Shown here: in pieces, positions 35,636 to 44,544 of the stretch | Position numbering within the stretch: the first letter of the stretch is position 1 | Layout of the letters: every line of letters starts with the position of its first letter | Origin: an uncultured Collinsella sp. | GTDB lineage: Bacteria; Actinomycetota; Coriobacteriia; Coriobacteriales; Coriobacteriaceae | Assembly (NCBI GenBank): GCA_958407465.1 | Contig: CATYIV010000016.1 | Location: 1-46,411 of the forward strand | Reading direction: 5' to 3' | DNA: 46,411 nt | Program-made: the position numbers and the translations under genes | Notes under the pieces: generated by a model | Told to the model about the DNA's origin: nothing | Seen by the model: the letters and a program-made list of their open reading frames with translations, nothing else | Database searches by the model: none

Positions 35636-36490
35636 GTGGTTATCAAGCGAGTTTTTAACAACAACGTCGCAATGGTCACTTCGGACGATGGCTCCGAGCT
35701 CATCGTCATCGGTCGAGGCCTCTGCTTTGGCCGTCATGCCGGCGATGCCATCGACGAGGCGTCGATCGAAAAGACCTACGCGTTGCAGGAGGGAACTTCT
35801 CAGGATTCGCGTACGATTGACCGCTTGGCACATCTTTTGGAGTCCATCCCCACCGTCAACCTCGTGATTGCCGAGGACATTGTTCAGATGCTCCGTCGAG
35901 AGCTCAATGTTGATATCAACGACAAGATTCTCATTGCTCTCGCAGACCATATCAGCCTTGCTTTGGAGCGCGAGCGCAAGGGCGTCTCCTGTGAGAATCC
36001 GTTGCTGCTCGAGATCCAGCAGTTCTATCGCAAGGAGTATGCACTTGCGGGCCGTGCGCTGCAGATTATCAAGGAGTATATGGGCATTCAGATGAGCGAA
36101 GAAGAGCAGGGTTTCATTACGCTGCATATCGTCAACGCCACCATGCCGCAACGCTCCGATCGTTTGATTGTTTCGGTCCAGCTTGTTCGCGACGTGCTCG
36201 CGATTGTTTCCAAGCGCTATGCTACGACCCTCGATGACACCTCGCTGCCTTACGAACGTTTCGTTCGTCACCTGCAGTTTTTCGCACAGCGAGCGCTCGA
36301 TCCTACGGCAGGGCAAATCAACGGAGACGCGCTGTTCCGAATCGATGAAACGGCGTATCCGTGCGCATTCTCGTGCGCGGACGCCATAGCCGCCCACTTG
36401 TCGTCTACCTATAACGTTGTCGTTACCGATGCTGAGAAGAGTTATCTCGCATATCACATTGTTAACCTGCTTGGAGAACCTGGTCTCTAG
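35636..36490 (+). CDS. BglG/LicT-family transcription antiterminator
   Basis: This RNA-binding protein prevents termination in the leader when its sugar is present. The 284-residue protein starts with an RNA-binding domain, VVIKRVFNNNVAMV (about 1-55). Two PRD domains follow, with conserved His in ADHISLAL, TLHIVNA, FVRHLQFF and AYHIVNLL, which the PTS phosphorylates. GTG 35636 matches the usual family start just before the NNN motif; GTG 35624 would add four residues. It lies 18 nt after the EIIA gene in the same operon, and its target is probably the leader stem at 34992-35024. Confidence 0.9.
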   Translation: MVIKRVFNNNVAMVTSDDGSELIVIGRGLCFGRHAGDAIDEASIEKTYALQEGTSQDSRTIDRLAHLLESIPTVNLVIAEDIVQMLRRELNVDINDKILIALADHISLALERERKGVSCENPLLLEIQQFYRKEYALAGRALQIIKEYMGIQMSEEEQGFITLHIVNATMPQRSDRLIVSVQLVRDVLAIVSKRYATTLDDTSLPYERFVRHLQFFAQRALDPTAGQINGDALFRIDETAYPCAFSCADAIAAHLSSTYNVVVTDAEKSYLAYHIVNLLGEPGL

Positions 36491-36589
36491 GCATAACGTG
36501 CCCACACATCGATTGATATAAGGCAAGGCTCACGGTCTTGTCCAGGGCACATCTGTCTTAATTTGCGGAAAAGGAAGGGGAGTACCGCT

Positions 36590-38206
36590 ATGACCGCAAA
36601 AAAGAAGTTCAATTTCAAAGCGCCGTTGGAGGTGTTCGCGAAGTCGATCGTTCAGCCGATGATGTATCTCTCGGTTGCCGGCATCCTGCTCATCGTGGGC
36701 ATCATTCTGACCAACAAGACCATCTGCGCTTTGGTCCCCGTACTGGGCTCCGGTCCGTTCCAGCTTGTGGGCGCCGTTGTCTATCAGTCGCTGATGTTTA
36801 TCATCAACAACCTCTCGATTCTGTTCTGCGTGGGCATCGCCGGCGCCATGGCAAAGAAGAACAAGGGCCATGCTTCGCTGATTGCCCTGATGTCGTTCTT
36901 CCTGTTCCTGCAGGCTAACAACATCGTGCTCAACGCCACCGGCTCTCTTGCCGATGCGAGCGGCATGCTCGGTCTTACCGGAACCGGCCAGGCCACCGTT
37001 ATGGGCATTCAGGTGCTCGATACCGGCGTGTTCGGCGGCATCATCCTTGGTTGCATCACCGGTGCCGTGTTCAACAAGTACTCGAACAAGCAGCTCCCCA
37101 TTGCCCTTTCGATGTTCTCGGGCGTCCGCTTCCCGTTCCTGATTATGATCATCATTTCCTGGATCATGGGCGCTGGCTTCTGCATCGTTTGGCCTCCGGT
37201 TCAGGGTGCCATCTCCTCCGTTGCCGGCATCATTAAGGAGTCGGGCAACATCGGTCTGTTTATCTACGGCATGCTCAACAAGCTGCTCGTTCCCACCGGT
37301 CTGCACCACCTCATCTACACCCCGTTCCAGTTCTCCGATGTGGGTGGCACCCTGACGCTGGGTGATCAGGTTATTGCCGGCGCCTATCCCATCCGTGTTG
37401 CCGAGATGGCAATGACGGGTCAGCCCTTCTCCGATAGTACGTATTTCAACAGCTACACCTTCAACAACCTGTGGCCCTACATCGGTATCGGTCTCGCCTT
37501 TATCGTCACCGCTTACAAGGGGAACAAGGATAAGACCAAGGCCGTTATTATCCCGCTGATCATCACCGCCGTGCTCTCCTGCGTGACCGAGCCCATGGAC
37601 TTCCTCTTTGTCTTTGCCGCTCCCGTGCTCTTTGTCGTTCACTCGGTTCTTTCCGGCATCTTCCTGGTCCTGCTCAAGGTCCTCTCCGTGCCCGCTTCGA
37701 CTGCAGGCGGCATCATCAACATCGTGGTTTCCAACCTGGTCCTCGGTGTCGATAAGACCAACTGGCCGGTTATGCTGGTGCTTGGAGTCGTCAACGCCGC
37801 TCTGTACTTCTTCCTCTTCACCTTCCTTATCAAGAAGCTCAACCTCCACACGCCTGGTCGCGAGGAAGAGTCCGAGCTTGCCGAGTCCGTTGCCGAGGGC
37901 GAGGCCGCCGCGTCTGTCGCGGTGAAGCAGGGCGCTGTTGCCGCGGCTCCCGCAGAGGGCGTCGATGCAGGTATTGCCGACCTGGTCGCAGGTCTTGGTG
38001 GCAAGGACAACATCGAGGAGCTCGAGAACTGCTTTACGCGTCTCCGCGTGAACGTTAAGAACCCGGACCTCATCAATGAGGACCTCATCAACCACGTGCC
38101 CAACAGCGGCATCAACCGCAACGGCAATAATATCCAGATCATCTTTGGCATGAAGGTCGCCGAGATGCGCGACAAGGTCGAAAACGCAATTGAGAAGGAG
38201 CAGTAA
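36590..38206 (+). CDS. PTS EIICB, alpha-glucoside type
   Basis: This sugar permease of the glucose superfamily has C-then-B domain order, 538 residues. The EIIC membrane domain covers about 15-420 with LLVPTGLHHLIYTPFQF and CVTEPMDFLFVF, as in maltose/alpha-glucoside transporters. An Ala/Glu-rich linker leads to EIIB (about 460-538) with the phosphorylated C481 in ENCFTRLRV. ATG 36590 follows AGGGGAG seven nt upstream. It follows EIIA and the antiterminator and precedes the GH4 hydrolase by 3 nt. The substrate is therefore probably maltose or a related alpha-glucoside. Confidence 0.9.
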   Translation: MTAKKKFNFKAPLEVFAKSIVQPMMYLSVAGILLIVGIILTNKTICALVPVLGSGPFQLVGAVVYQSLMFIINNLSILFCVGIAGAMAKKNKGHASLIALMSFFLFLQANNIVLNATGSLADASGMLGLTGTGQATVMGIQVLDTGVFGGIILGCITGAVFNKYSNKQLPIALSMFSGVRFPFLIMIIISWIMGAGFCIVWPPVQGAISSVAGIIKESGNIGLFIYGMLNKLLVPTGLHHLIYTPFQFSDVGGTLTLGDQVIAGAYPIRVAEMAMTGQPFSDSTYFNSYTFNNLWPYIGIGLAFIVTAYKGNKDKTKAVIIPLIITAVLSCVTEPMDFLFVFAAPVLFVVHSVLSGIFLVLLKVLSVPASTAGGIINIVVSNLVLGVDKTNWPVMLVLGVVNAALYFFLFTFLIKKLNLHTPGREEESELAESVAEGEAAASVAVKQGAVAAAPAEGVDAGIADLVAGLGGKDNIEELENCFTRLRVNVKNPDLINEDLINHVPNSGINRNGNNIQIIFGMKVAEMRDKVENAIEKEQ

Positions 38207-38209
38207 ACA

Positions 38210-39592
38210 ATGATCATTACTCTGTGTGGTGGCGGATCCACCTTTACCCCCGGCATCGTCAAGTCCATCGCCCTGCGCAAGGACGAGCTCGACGTTGACG
38301 AGATTCGTCTGTACGACATCAACGAGGAGCGCCAGCGCAAGATCGGCGTGCTCGTGGACTGGATTTTGCACGAGGACCTCGGCCTGGACATCAAGCTCAC
38401 GGTGACCACCGACAAAAAGACGGCTTTTACCGACGCGAGCTTCGTGTTTGCCCAGATGCGCGTGGGCGGCTACGCCATGCGCGAGCAGGACGAGAAGATT
38501 CCGCTGCGTCACGGCTGCGTGGGTCAGGAGACTTGCGGTTGCGGCGGCCTTGCCTACGGCATGCGCACCATCTTCCCCATGGTCGAGCTGATCGATGACG
38601 TTGAGAAGTACGCCAAGAAGGACTACTGGATTCTCAACTACTCCAACCCTGCCGCCATCGTCTCCGAGGGCTGCCGCGTGCTGCGTCCCAACGCTCGTAT
38701 CATCAACATCTGCGACATGCCGATCGCGATCATCGACGTGGTTTGCGCCGCGCTCGATATCGACAAGAAGGATGTCGAGTACGATTACTTTGGCCTCAAC
38801 CACTTTGGTTGGTTCACCTCGATCCGCCACAAGGGCGAGGAGGTGCTCCCGCAGCTGCGCGAGTACATCAAGGAGCATGAGATTCTGCTGCCCGACTCTT
38901 ACCTCAAGGGCATGGGCTCGCTCATGGCAAAGAAGCCCGAGGAGGCCGTCGACGAGCACCCCGAGCAGAACCGCCACACCAAGGGCAGCTGGTACTACGT
39001 CTGGAAGGGCGAGTACGAGATCATGGAGTGCTTCCCGGAGTACCTGCCCAACACGTATCTGAACTACTACCTGCAGCAGAAGGAGTTCGTCGAGCACTCC
39101 AACCCCGAGCGCACCCGTGCTAACGAGGTTGAGGAGACGCGTGAGAAGAACCTCTTTGATGGTATCGACCATTACGAGAAGACGGGCGAGATCGACGAGA
39201 GCACGTTCTATGCGGGCAGCCACGGCGACTGGATTGCCGATCTGGCTATCGCTCTGAAGAACGACACCAAGCAGCGCTTCCTGGTCATTTGCGAGAACAA
39301 GGGCGCCATCCCCAACATGCCCTACGACGCTATGGTCGAGCTGCCTGCCTACATTGGCAAGAACGGCCCCGAGGTCATCAGCCGCGACAACATTCCGCTG
39401 TTCCAGCAGGGCCTCATGATGCAGCAGCTGAACTCCGAGAAGCTCATTGTCGAGGCTACGATCGAGGGTTCGTACGAGAAGGCGCTTAAGGCCTTTACGC
39501 TCAACAAGACCGTGCCGTCGATGAAGGTCGCCAAGGAGGTTCTCGACGACATGATCGAGGCCAACAAGGGTTACTGGCCCGAGCTTAAGTAA
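38210..39592 (+). CDS. 6-phospho-alpha-glucosidase (GH family 4)
   Basis: GH4 enzymes cleave phosphorylated alpha-glucosides using NAD+ and a metal by a redox mechanism. The 460-residue protein begins IITLCGGGSTFTPGIVKSIA (NAD-binding). It has FAQMRVGGYAMREQDEKIPL, QETCGCGGLAYGMRT, NICDMPI (metal-region Cys) and GLNHFGWF (metal His). This pattern favours the alpha-phosphoglucosidase branch (GlvA/SimA-like) over alpha-galactosidases. The ATG follows the EIICB stop by 3 nt, with AAGGAG 10 nt upstream. It is the last gene of the operon. Confidence 0.92.
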   Translation: MIITLCGGGSTFTPGIVKSIALRKDELDVDEIRLYDINEERQRKIGVLVDWILHEDLGLDIKLTVTTDKKTAFTDASFVFAQMRVGGYAMREQDEKIPLRHGCVGQETCGCGGLAYGMRTIFPMVELIDDVEKYAKKDYWILNYSNPAAIVSEGCRVLRPNARIINICDMPIAIIDVVCAALDIDKKDVEYDYFGLNHFGWFTSIRHKGEEVLPQLREYIKEHEILLPDSYLKGMGSLMAKKPEEAVDEHPEQNRHTKGSWYYVWKGEYEIMECFPEYLPNTYLNYYLQQKEFVEHSNPERTRANEVEETREKNLFDGIDHYEKTGEIDESTFYAGSHGDWIADLAIALKNDTKQRFLVICENKGAIPNMPYDAMVELPAYIGKNGPEVISRDNIPLFQQGLMMQQLNSEKLIVEATIEGSYEKALKAFTLNKTVPSMKVAKEVLDDMIEANKGYWPELK

Positions 39593-39625
39593 AAGCAACA
39601 GGGTCGCTGGCCGCATGCCTGAAGC

Positions 39626-39661
39626 AATGCCCCGCCCACGTGATTGCGTGGGCGGGGCATT
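39626..39661 (+). terminator. Terminator hairpin after GH4 gene
   Basis: A perfect 15-bp stem (39626-39640 with 39647-39661) encloses TGATTG. The T-rich tail is weak (TGTCGTTT). Confidence 0.72.
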
Positions 39662-39700
39662 GTCGTTTGGTAACGCGTTTTATCAAATATGGCATTTATC

Positions 39701-39784
39701 TGCGATAATGTTCATTTTCACCGCTGATGGTGACATTTCATACCGCCTGCCGAACTGCGTGGAGACCTAACAACTTTTTAGGTC
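39701..39784 (+). promoter_or_regulatory. Hydrogenase operon promoter and leader hairpin
   Basis: TGCGATAAT (39701-39709) is an extended -10 in an AT-rich patch. In the leader, GACCTAA (39764-39770) and TTAGGTC (39778-39784) form a perfect 7-bp hairpin. It could be a regulatory stem; no Rex-type site was found. Confidence 0.5.
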
Positions 39785-39848
39785 AGTGTTGTGCGTGTAG
39801 CAATTTCGCCCGGCCTCGCCTCCGGGCTGCCATGTGAGAGGGGATCTT

Positions 39849-41681
39849 ATGGCTCGACTGCACGTAATGGAACGCAGCCACGCTCAGGCCGTCATGGACG
39901 ACCTGCACGATGCGCTCGGACGTCGTCTGGCGGTGAGTTCGCTCGCCCCGTGTCCCGTTGAGTTTACGGCAGCGCTCGTCAACCTGTGCTCCACCCAGAG
40001 CTGCGGCAAGTGCACGCCCTGCCGCGTGGGCCTGAGCGCGCTGAGCGATCTGCTCGCCGATGTGCTCGAGGGCCGCGCCGACGAGTCCACGCTCAATCTG
40101 ATCGAGCGCACCGCCCGCACCATCTATCTTTCGAGCGATTGCGCCATCGGTTACGAGGCCGGCGCCATGGCGCTTACGGCTATCCGCGGTTTCCGTGACG
40201 ATTTTGAGCACCACATCCGCGAGCACTCCTGTGGCTTTGACCGCGAGGCCCGCGTCCCGTGCGTCTCGGGCTGTCCGGCGCATGTCGACATTCCCGGTTA
40301 CATTTCGCTCGTCGAGGCCGGCCGCTATGCCGATGCCGTCAAGGTCATCCGCAAGAATAACCCGCTGCCGCTCGTTTGCGGCCTGGTGTGCGAGCATCCC
40401 TGCGAGATGCATTGCCGCCGTGGCATGGTCGACGACCCCATGAACATCCTCGCCCTCAAGCGTTTTGCCGTTGAGCACAGTGACCTCAACGACCACAAGC
40501 CGCATGTAGTGGACAACACCGGTAAGCGCGTCGCCGTGATCGGCGGCGGCCCGGCCGGCCTTTCCTGCGCCTACTACCTGGCCGTGATGGGCCATAAGGT
40601 GACCATCTTTGAGCAGCGCCACCACCTGGGCGGCATGCTGCGCTACGGCATCCCCAGCTATCGTCTGCCGCGCGAGCGCTTGCAGGCCGAGACCGACTGG
40701 ATCTTGAGCGCCGGCATCGACGTTGAGCTCGATCACTCCGTCAACGGCGAGGAGCTTGTCCGCCTGCGCGACGAGTTCGATGCCGTCTATCTGGCCATCG
40801 GTGCCCATAGCGACAAGAAGCTCGGCCTTCCGGGCGAAGAGGCGCCCGGCGTGGAGTCGGCCGTCAAGATGCTGCGTGCCATTGGAGACGACGAACTGCC
40901 CGACCTGAGCGGCCAGCGCGTGTGCGTCATCGGCGGCGGCAACGTGGCCATGGACGTGGCGCGCTCTGCCGTGCGCTGCGGCGCCGAAAAGGTAAGCATC
41001 GTCTACCGCCGTCGCATCTGCGATATGACGGCTCAGGACGCCGAAATCGACGGCGCCCAGGCCGAGGGTTGCGAGGTTCTGGAGCTTACGGCCCCGCTCG
41101 CCATCGAGACGGGCGAAGATGGTCGCGTGAGCGGCCTGCGCGTGCAACCGCAGATTATCGGCGAGCCTCGCCGTGGGCGTCCGGCCCCGCGTGCCGCAGC
41201 CACGCCCGAGCGCGTCATTCCCTGCGAGCGCGTGTTTGTGGCCATTGGCCAGGACATCGATTCCAAGCCGTTTGAGGACATGGGCATCGCCTGCAAGTGG
41301 GGTCGCGTCGTTACCGATTCGGATGGCGCAGTGCCCAACTTCGATGGCCTCTTTAGCGGCGGCGACTGCCAGACCGGTCCCGCCACCGTCATCCGGGCCA
41401 TCAACGCCGGCCGCGTTGCTTCGGCAAATATCGATCGCTATCTGGGCTTTGACCACAAGATCAAGCTTGACGTTGAGCTACCGACCGTACAGTTTAAGGG
41501 CAAGCACGAGTGCGGCCGCTGCGAGCTGGGCGAGCGCGAGGCCGGCGAGCGCATCCACGATTGGAATCTGGTCGAGCAGGGCCTTACCGAGGAGGAGGCA
41601 CGCCAGGAGGCAAGCCGCTGCCTGCGTTGCGACCACTTTGGCTTTGGTGCGTTCCGCGGAGGGAGGAACCTGGAATGGTAG
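39849..41681 (+). CDS. Hydrogenase-linked flavoprotein: NuoF C-terminus fused to GltD-like module
   Basis: This 610-residue electron-transfer subunit is built of three parts. Residues 1-130 resemble only the C-terminal Fe-S part of NuoF/HydB, with cluster ligands C52, C55, C58 and C98 (CGKCTPCRVG...CAIG); the NADH/FMN part of NuoF is missing. Next comes a GltD-type Fe-S region (CVSGCPAHVDIP, CGLVCEHPCEMHC). Then follow FAD- and NAD(P)H-binding modules (VAVIGGGPAGLSCAYYLAV near 230, VCVIGGGNVAMDVARSA near 355), and a C-terminal Cys region. The start is ATG 39849, with GAGGGG upstream. It overlaps hydA by 7 nt. Such subunits accompany group A2 [FeFe] hydrogenases. Confidence 0.87.
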   Translation: MARLHVMERSHAQAVMDDLHDALGRRLAVSSLAPCPVEFTAALVNLCSTQSCGKCTPCRVGLSALSDLLADVLEGRADESTLNLIERTARTIYLSSDCAIGYEAGAMALTAIRGFRDDFEHHIREHSCGFDREARVPCVSGCPAHVDIPGYISLVEAGRYADAVKVIRKNNPLPLVCGLVCEHPCEMHCRRGMVDDPMNILALKRFAVEHSDLNDHKPHVVDNTGKRVAVIGGGPAGLSCAYYLAVMGHKVTIFEQRHHLGGMLRYGIPSYRLPRERLQAETDWILSAGIDVELDHSVNGEELVRLRDEFDAVYLAIGAHSDKKLGLPGEEAPGVESAVKMLRAIGDDELPDLSGQRVCVIGGGNVAMDVARSAVRCGAEKVSIVYRRRICDMTAQDAEIDGAQAEGCEVLELTAPLAIETGEDGRVSGLRVQPQIIGEPRRGRPAPRAAATPERVIPCERVFVAIGQDIDSKPFEDMGIACKWGRVVTDSDGAVPNFDGLFSGGDCQTGPATVIRAINAGRVASANIDRYLGFDHKIKLDVELPTVQFKGKHECGRCELGEREAGERIHDWNLVEQGLTEEEARQEASRCLRCDHFGFGAFRGGRNLEW

Positions 41682-43486
41682 AGCTCAACAACCCCACTGT
41701 CAGCGACAACACCGAAAGCGGAGCACTCAACATGGTCAAGCTCACTATCGATAATTGCGAGGTCGTGGTGCCCGAGCACACCACGATCCTGGACGCGGCC
41801 AAGTCCGTCGGCATCCAGATTCCCACCCTGTGCTACCTACGCGATCTAAACGAGATTGGCGGTTGCCGCGTGTGCGTGGTCGAGGTTGAGGGCTGCGACC
41901 AGCTGGTTGCCGCCTGCAACAACTACGTGCTCGACGACATGGTGGTCCACACCAACAGCCCCAAAGCCCGCGAGGCGCGTCGCACCAACGTGCAACTGCT
42001 GCTGTCCCAGCACGACTCGCGCTGCACGAGCTGCGTGCGCAGTGGTAACTGCAACCTGCAGACCATCGCCAACGACCTGGGCATCTTCTATCTGCCGTAT
42101 CAAAGGCATTTGGCGGGCGAGGGCTGGGATTTCGATTTTCCCATCATCCGCGAAAACGACAAGTGCATTAAATGCATGCGCTGCATCAAGGTGTGCGAGA
42201 GCGTGCAGGGCTTAGGGATTTGGGACCTGACCAACCGCGCCACGCATACCGCCGTGGGCACCCGCGGGCGTGCGCCGATCGGCAAGACCGATTGCGTCGC
42301 GTGCGGCCAGTGCATCACGCATTGCCCGACGGGCGCCCTGCGCGAGCGTGACGATACCGAGACCGTGTTCGACGCTATCGCCGATCCCGACAAGATCGTG
42401 CTGGTGCAGATTGCGCCGGCCGTGCGTAGCGCCTGGGGCGAGGAGCTCGGCATTCCGCGCGAGGAGGCTACCGTCGAGCGCCTGGCTTGTGCGCTGCGCC
42501 GCGTGGGCTTTGAGTACGTGTTCGACACCGACTTCTCGGCCGATCTCACCATTATGGAGGAGGGCTCCGAGCTGCTCGAGCGCCTGGGCGCCGCCGCTAA
42601 GGGTGAGGGCGACAGCCGCGGCTGGCCCATGTTTACGAGCTGCTGCCCGGGCTGGGTGCGCTTTGTGAAGGCACGTTACCCCGAGTTTGTCGACAGCCTG
42701 TCCACGTCAAAGTCGCCGCAGCAGATGTTCGGTGCTATCGCCAAGACCTACTACGCCAAGGTGCTGGGCGTGGAGCCCGAGCGTCTGTTCGTGGTGTCCG
42801 TTATGCCATGCACGGCCAAGAAGGCCGAGTGTGCGCTGCCGAGCATGATGGGCGAGGGCGGCGCGCCCGACGTGGACGTTGCGCTGACGGTGCGCGAGAT
42901 GGTGCGCATGATCCGCGCGAGCCACGTGAGCGTTGACACGCTGGTCGAGGAGCCGCTCGATACGCCGCTGGGCTTTGGCACGGGCGCGGGTGTGATCTTT
43001 GGTGCCACGGGCGGCGTGATGGAGGCCGCCGTGCGCTCGGCCTATTACCTGGTGACGGGCAAGAACCCGGATGCCGATTTCTTTACCGACGTGCGCGGAC
43101 TCGACGGCTGGAAGGAAGCCGTCGCCGATATCGATGGCACTAAGGTGCGCGTCGCCGTGGCACACGGGCTGGGCAACGCTGAACGTCTGCTCGACGCGAT
43201 TCGCGACGGCCGTGTGAGCTATGACTTCGTTGAGGTCATGGCGTGCCCGGGCGGCTGCGCCGGTGGCGGCGGTCAGCCCATTCACGACGGCTGCGAGCTG
43301 GCAGCCGAGCGCAGTCAGGTGCTCTGGGGCCTCGATGCGAACGCCGAGATTCGCTTCTCGCACGAGAATCCCGATGTTCAGGCGTGCTATAGCGAGTTCT
43401 TGGGTGCGCCGCTCTCGCCGCTGGCCGAGGAATTGCTGCATACCGACCATCACGCATGGACGATGCCTAACGAGGGGACGTGCTAG
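41675..43486 (+). CDS. hydA: [FeFe] hydrogenase catalytic subunit
   Basis: This enzyme makes or oxidises H2. The 603-residue protein has an N-terminal 2Fe-2S ferredoxin domain (LCYLRDLNEIGGCRVC, about 53-80), a His/Cys-ligated cluster region, and two 4Fe-4S motifs (CIKCMRCIKVCE and CVACGQCITHCPTGA). The H-cluster domain has ligands C323 (TSCCPGW), C379 (MPCTAKKAE), C524 and C528 (MACPGGCAGGG). ATG 41675 has GGGAGG nine nt upstream and overlaps the flavoprotein stop; ATG 41732 is an alternative. Maturases HydE, HydF and HydG are not in the window. Confidence 0.95.
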   Translation: MVELNNPTVSDNTESGALNMVKLTIDNCEVVVPEHTTILDAAKSVGIQIPTLCYLRDLNEIGGCRVCVVEVEGCDQLVAACNNYVLDDMVVHTNSPKAREARRTNVQLLLSQHDSRCTSCVRSGNCNLQTIANDLGIFYLPYQRHLAGEGWDFDFPIIRENDKCIKCMRCIKVCESVQGLGIWDLTNRATHTAVGTRGRAPIGKTDCVACGQCITHCPTGALRERDDTETVFDAIADPDKIVLVQIAPAVRSAWGEELGIPREEATVERLACALRRVGFEYVFDTDFSADLTIMEEGSELLERLGAAAKGEGDSRGWPMFTSCCPGWVRFVKARYPEFVDSLSTSKSPQQMFGAIAKTYYAKVLGVEPERLFVVSVMPCTAKKAECALPSMMGEGGAPDVDVALTVREMVRMIRASHVSVDTLVEEPLDTPLGFGTGAGVIFGATGGVMEAAVRSAYYLVTGKNPDADFFTDVRGLDGWKEAVADIDGTKVRVAVAHGLGNAERLLDAIRDGRVSYDFVEVMACPGGCAGGGGQPIHDGCELAAERSQVLWGLDANAEIRFSHENPDVQACYSEFLGAPLSPLAEELLHTDHHAWTMPNEGTC

Positions 43487-43488
43487 CG

Positions 43489-44541
43489 ATGCGCGCGTTT
43501 AATGTTGAGCTGTCGCGCCGGGGGTTTGCCTCGGCGCTCGCCGCGGGCGCGTTGTCGCTCGCGCTGGCTGGCTGTGGCGGCGGAGCTGCGGGGGCGGGGT
43601 CCGCCGCGGGCTCGGCTGCCGGTGGTGCGGCGACCGCCGCGGGGCCCGTCGAGGTGCACGTCGCCTCGCTCAAGGGTCCGACGTCGATTGGGCTGGTGCA
43701 GTTTATGGACCAGGCAGCGAGTGGCGAGACAGATAACGAGTTCGACTTTGCGATCAGCGCCGTGGCCGACGAGATCGTGCCCAAGGTCATTCAGGGCGAT
43801 GTCGACATTGCCTTGGTGCCCGCCAACGTGGCGAGCGTGCTCTACAGCAAGACCGAGGGTGCGGTGCAGGTCATCGATATCAACACGCTGGGCGTGCTGA
43901 ACGTGGTGACGGGTAACGCGGACGTTACTTCGTTTGGCGATCTGGCGGGCCATACCGTCTACATGACGGGCAAGGGCGCCACGCCGGAGTACGTCATGAA
44001 CTACCTGCTGGAGCGCGCGGGCCTGACCGGCCAGGTTACGCTCGAGTTTAAGAGCGAGCCCACCGAGGTGCTGTCGGCGTTGCTTGCCGATTCGTCTGCC
44101 GTGGGCGTGCTACCCGAGCCGTTCAAGACCGCTGCCATCGCAAAGAGCGAAGGCAAGCTGTCGGCTCCGGTAAGTCTGACCGATGTGTGGGATGAGCTGG
44201 CAGGTGACACGGGTTCGCGCCTGCTGACGGGCGTGACCGTGGTGCGCCGCGCCTTTGCCGAGGAGCATCCCGAGGCCGTGGCGGAATTCCTGAGCTGCCA
44301 TGCTGCGAGCGTTGAGGCCGTGAACGTGGCGCCGGCGGACTGGGCTCAGGCCGTGGCCGATGCGGGTATCGTGGATAACGCCGCGATTGCCGAAAAGGCG
44401 ATTCCCGGGTGCATGCTCGTGTGCCAGACGGGGAGGGATATGAAGGCGGCGCTCGGTGGGTACCTGCAGGTGCTGGCCGATGCGGACGCGAGCGCCGTGG
44501 GCGGCAAGCTCCCGGCTGGTGATTTCTACTACATGGAGTAG
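43489..44541 (+). CDS. ABC transporter substrate-binding lipoprotein (NMT1/SsuA-like)
   Basis: This is a 350-residue secreted solute-binding lipoprotein. The N-terminus SRRGFASALAAGALSLALAGC has a twin-Arg pair and a lipobox ending at the Cys near residue 29, so it may be exported by the Tat pathway and lipid-anchored. A Gly/Ala-rich linker follows. The mature part has VHVASLKGPTSIGLVQFM, GDVDIALVPANVASVLYSKT and GVLPEPFKTAAI, as in NMT1-type proteins that bind thiamine precursors, sulfonates or similar. The ligand is not readable. It starts 2 nt after the hydA stop and 3 nt before the permease-ATPase gene. Confidence 0.85.
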   Translation: MRAFNVELSRRGFASALAAGALSLALAGCGGGAAGAGSAAGSAAGGAATAAGPVEVHVASLKGPTSIGLVQFMDQAASGETDNEFDFAISAVADEIVPKVIQGDVDIALVPANVASVLYSKTEGAVQVIDINTLGVLNVVTGNADVTSFGDLAGHTVYMTGKGATPEYVMNYLLERAGLTGQVTLEFKSEPTEVLSALLADSSAVGVLPEPFKTAAIAKSEGKLSAPVSLTDVWDELAGDTGSRLLTGVTVVRRAFAEEHPEAVAEFLSCHAASVEAVNVAPADWAQAVADAGIVDNAAIAEKAIPGCMLVCQTGRDMKAALGGYLQVLADADASAVGGKLPAGDFYYME

Positions 44542-44544
44542 CCC

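Noticed and set aside
36530..39616. A reverse-strand open frame of 1028 codons opposite the PTS EIICB and GH4 genes
   Set aside because: It is a shadow of the real genes' codon pattern; both sense genes match known families along their full length.
39764..39784. Riboswitch in the hydrogenase leader
   Set aside because: Only one 7-bp hairpin is present; no conserved aptamer sequence is recognisable.
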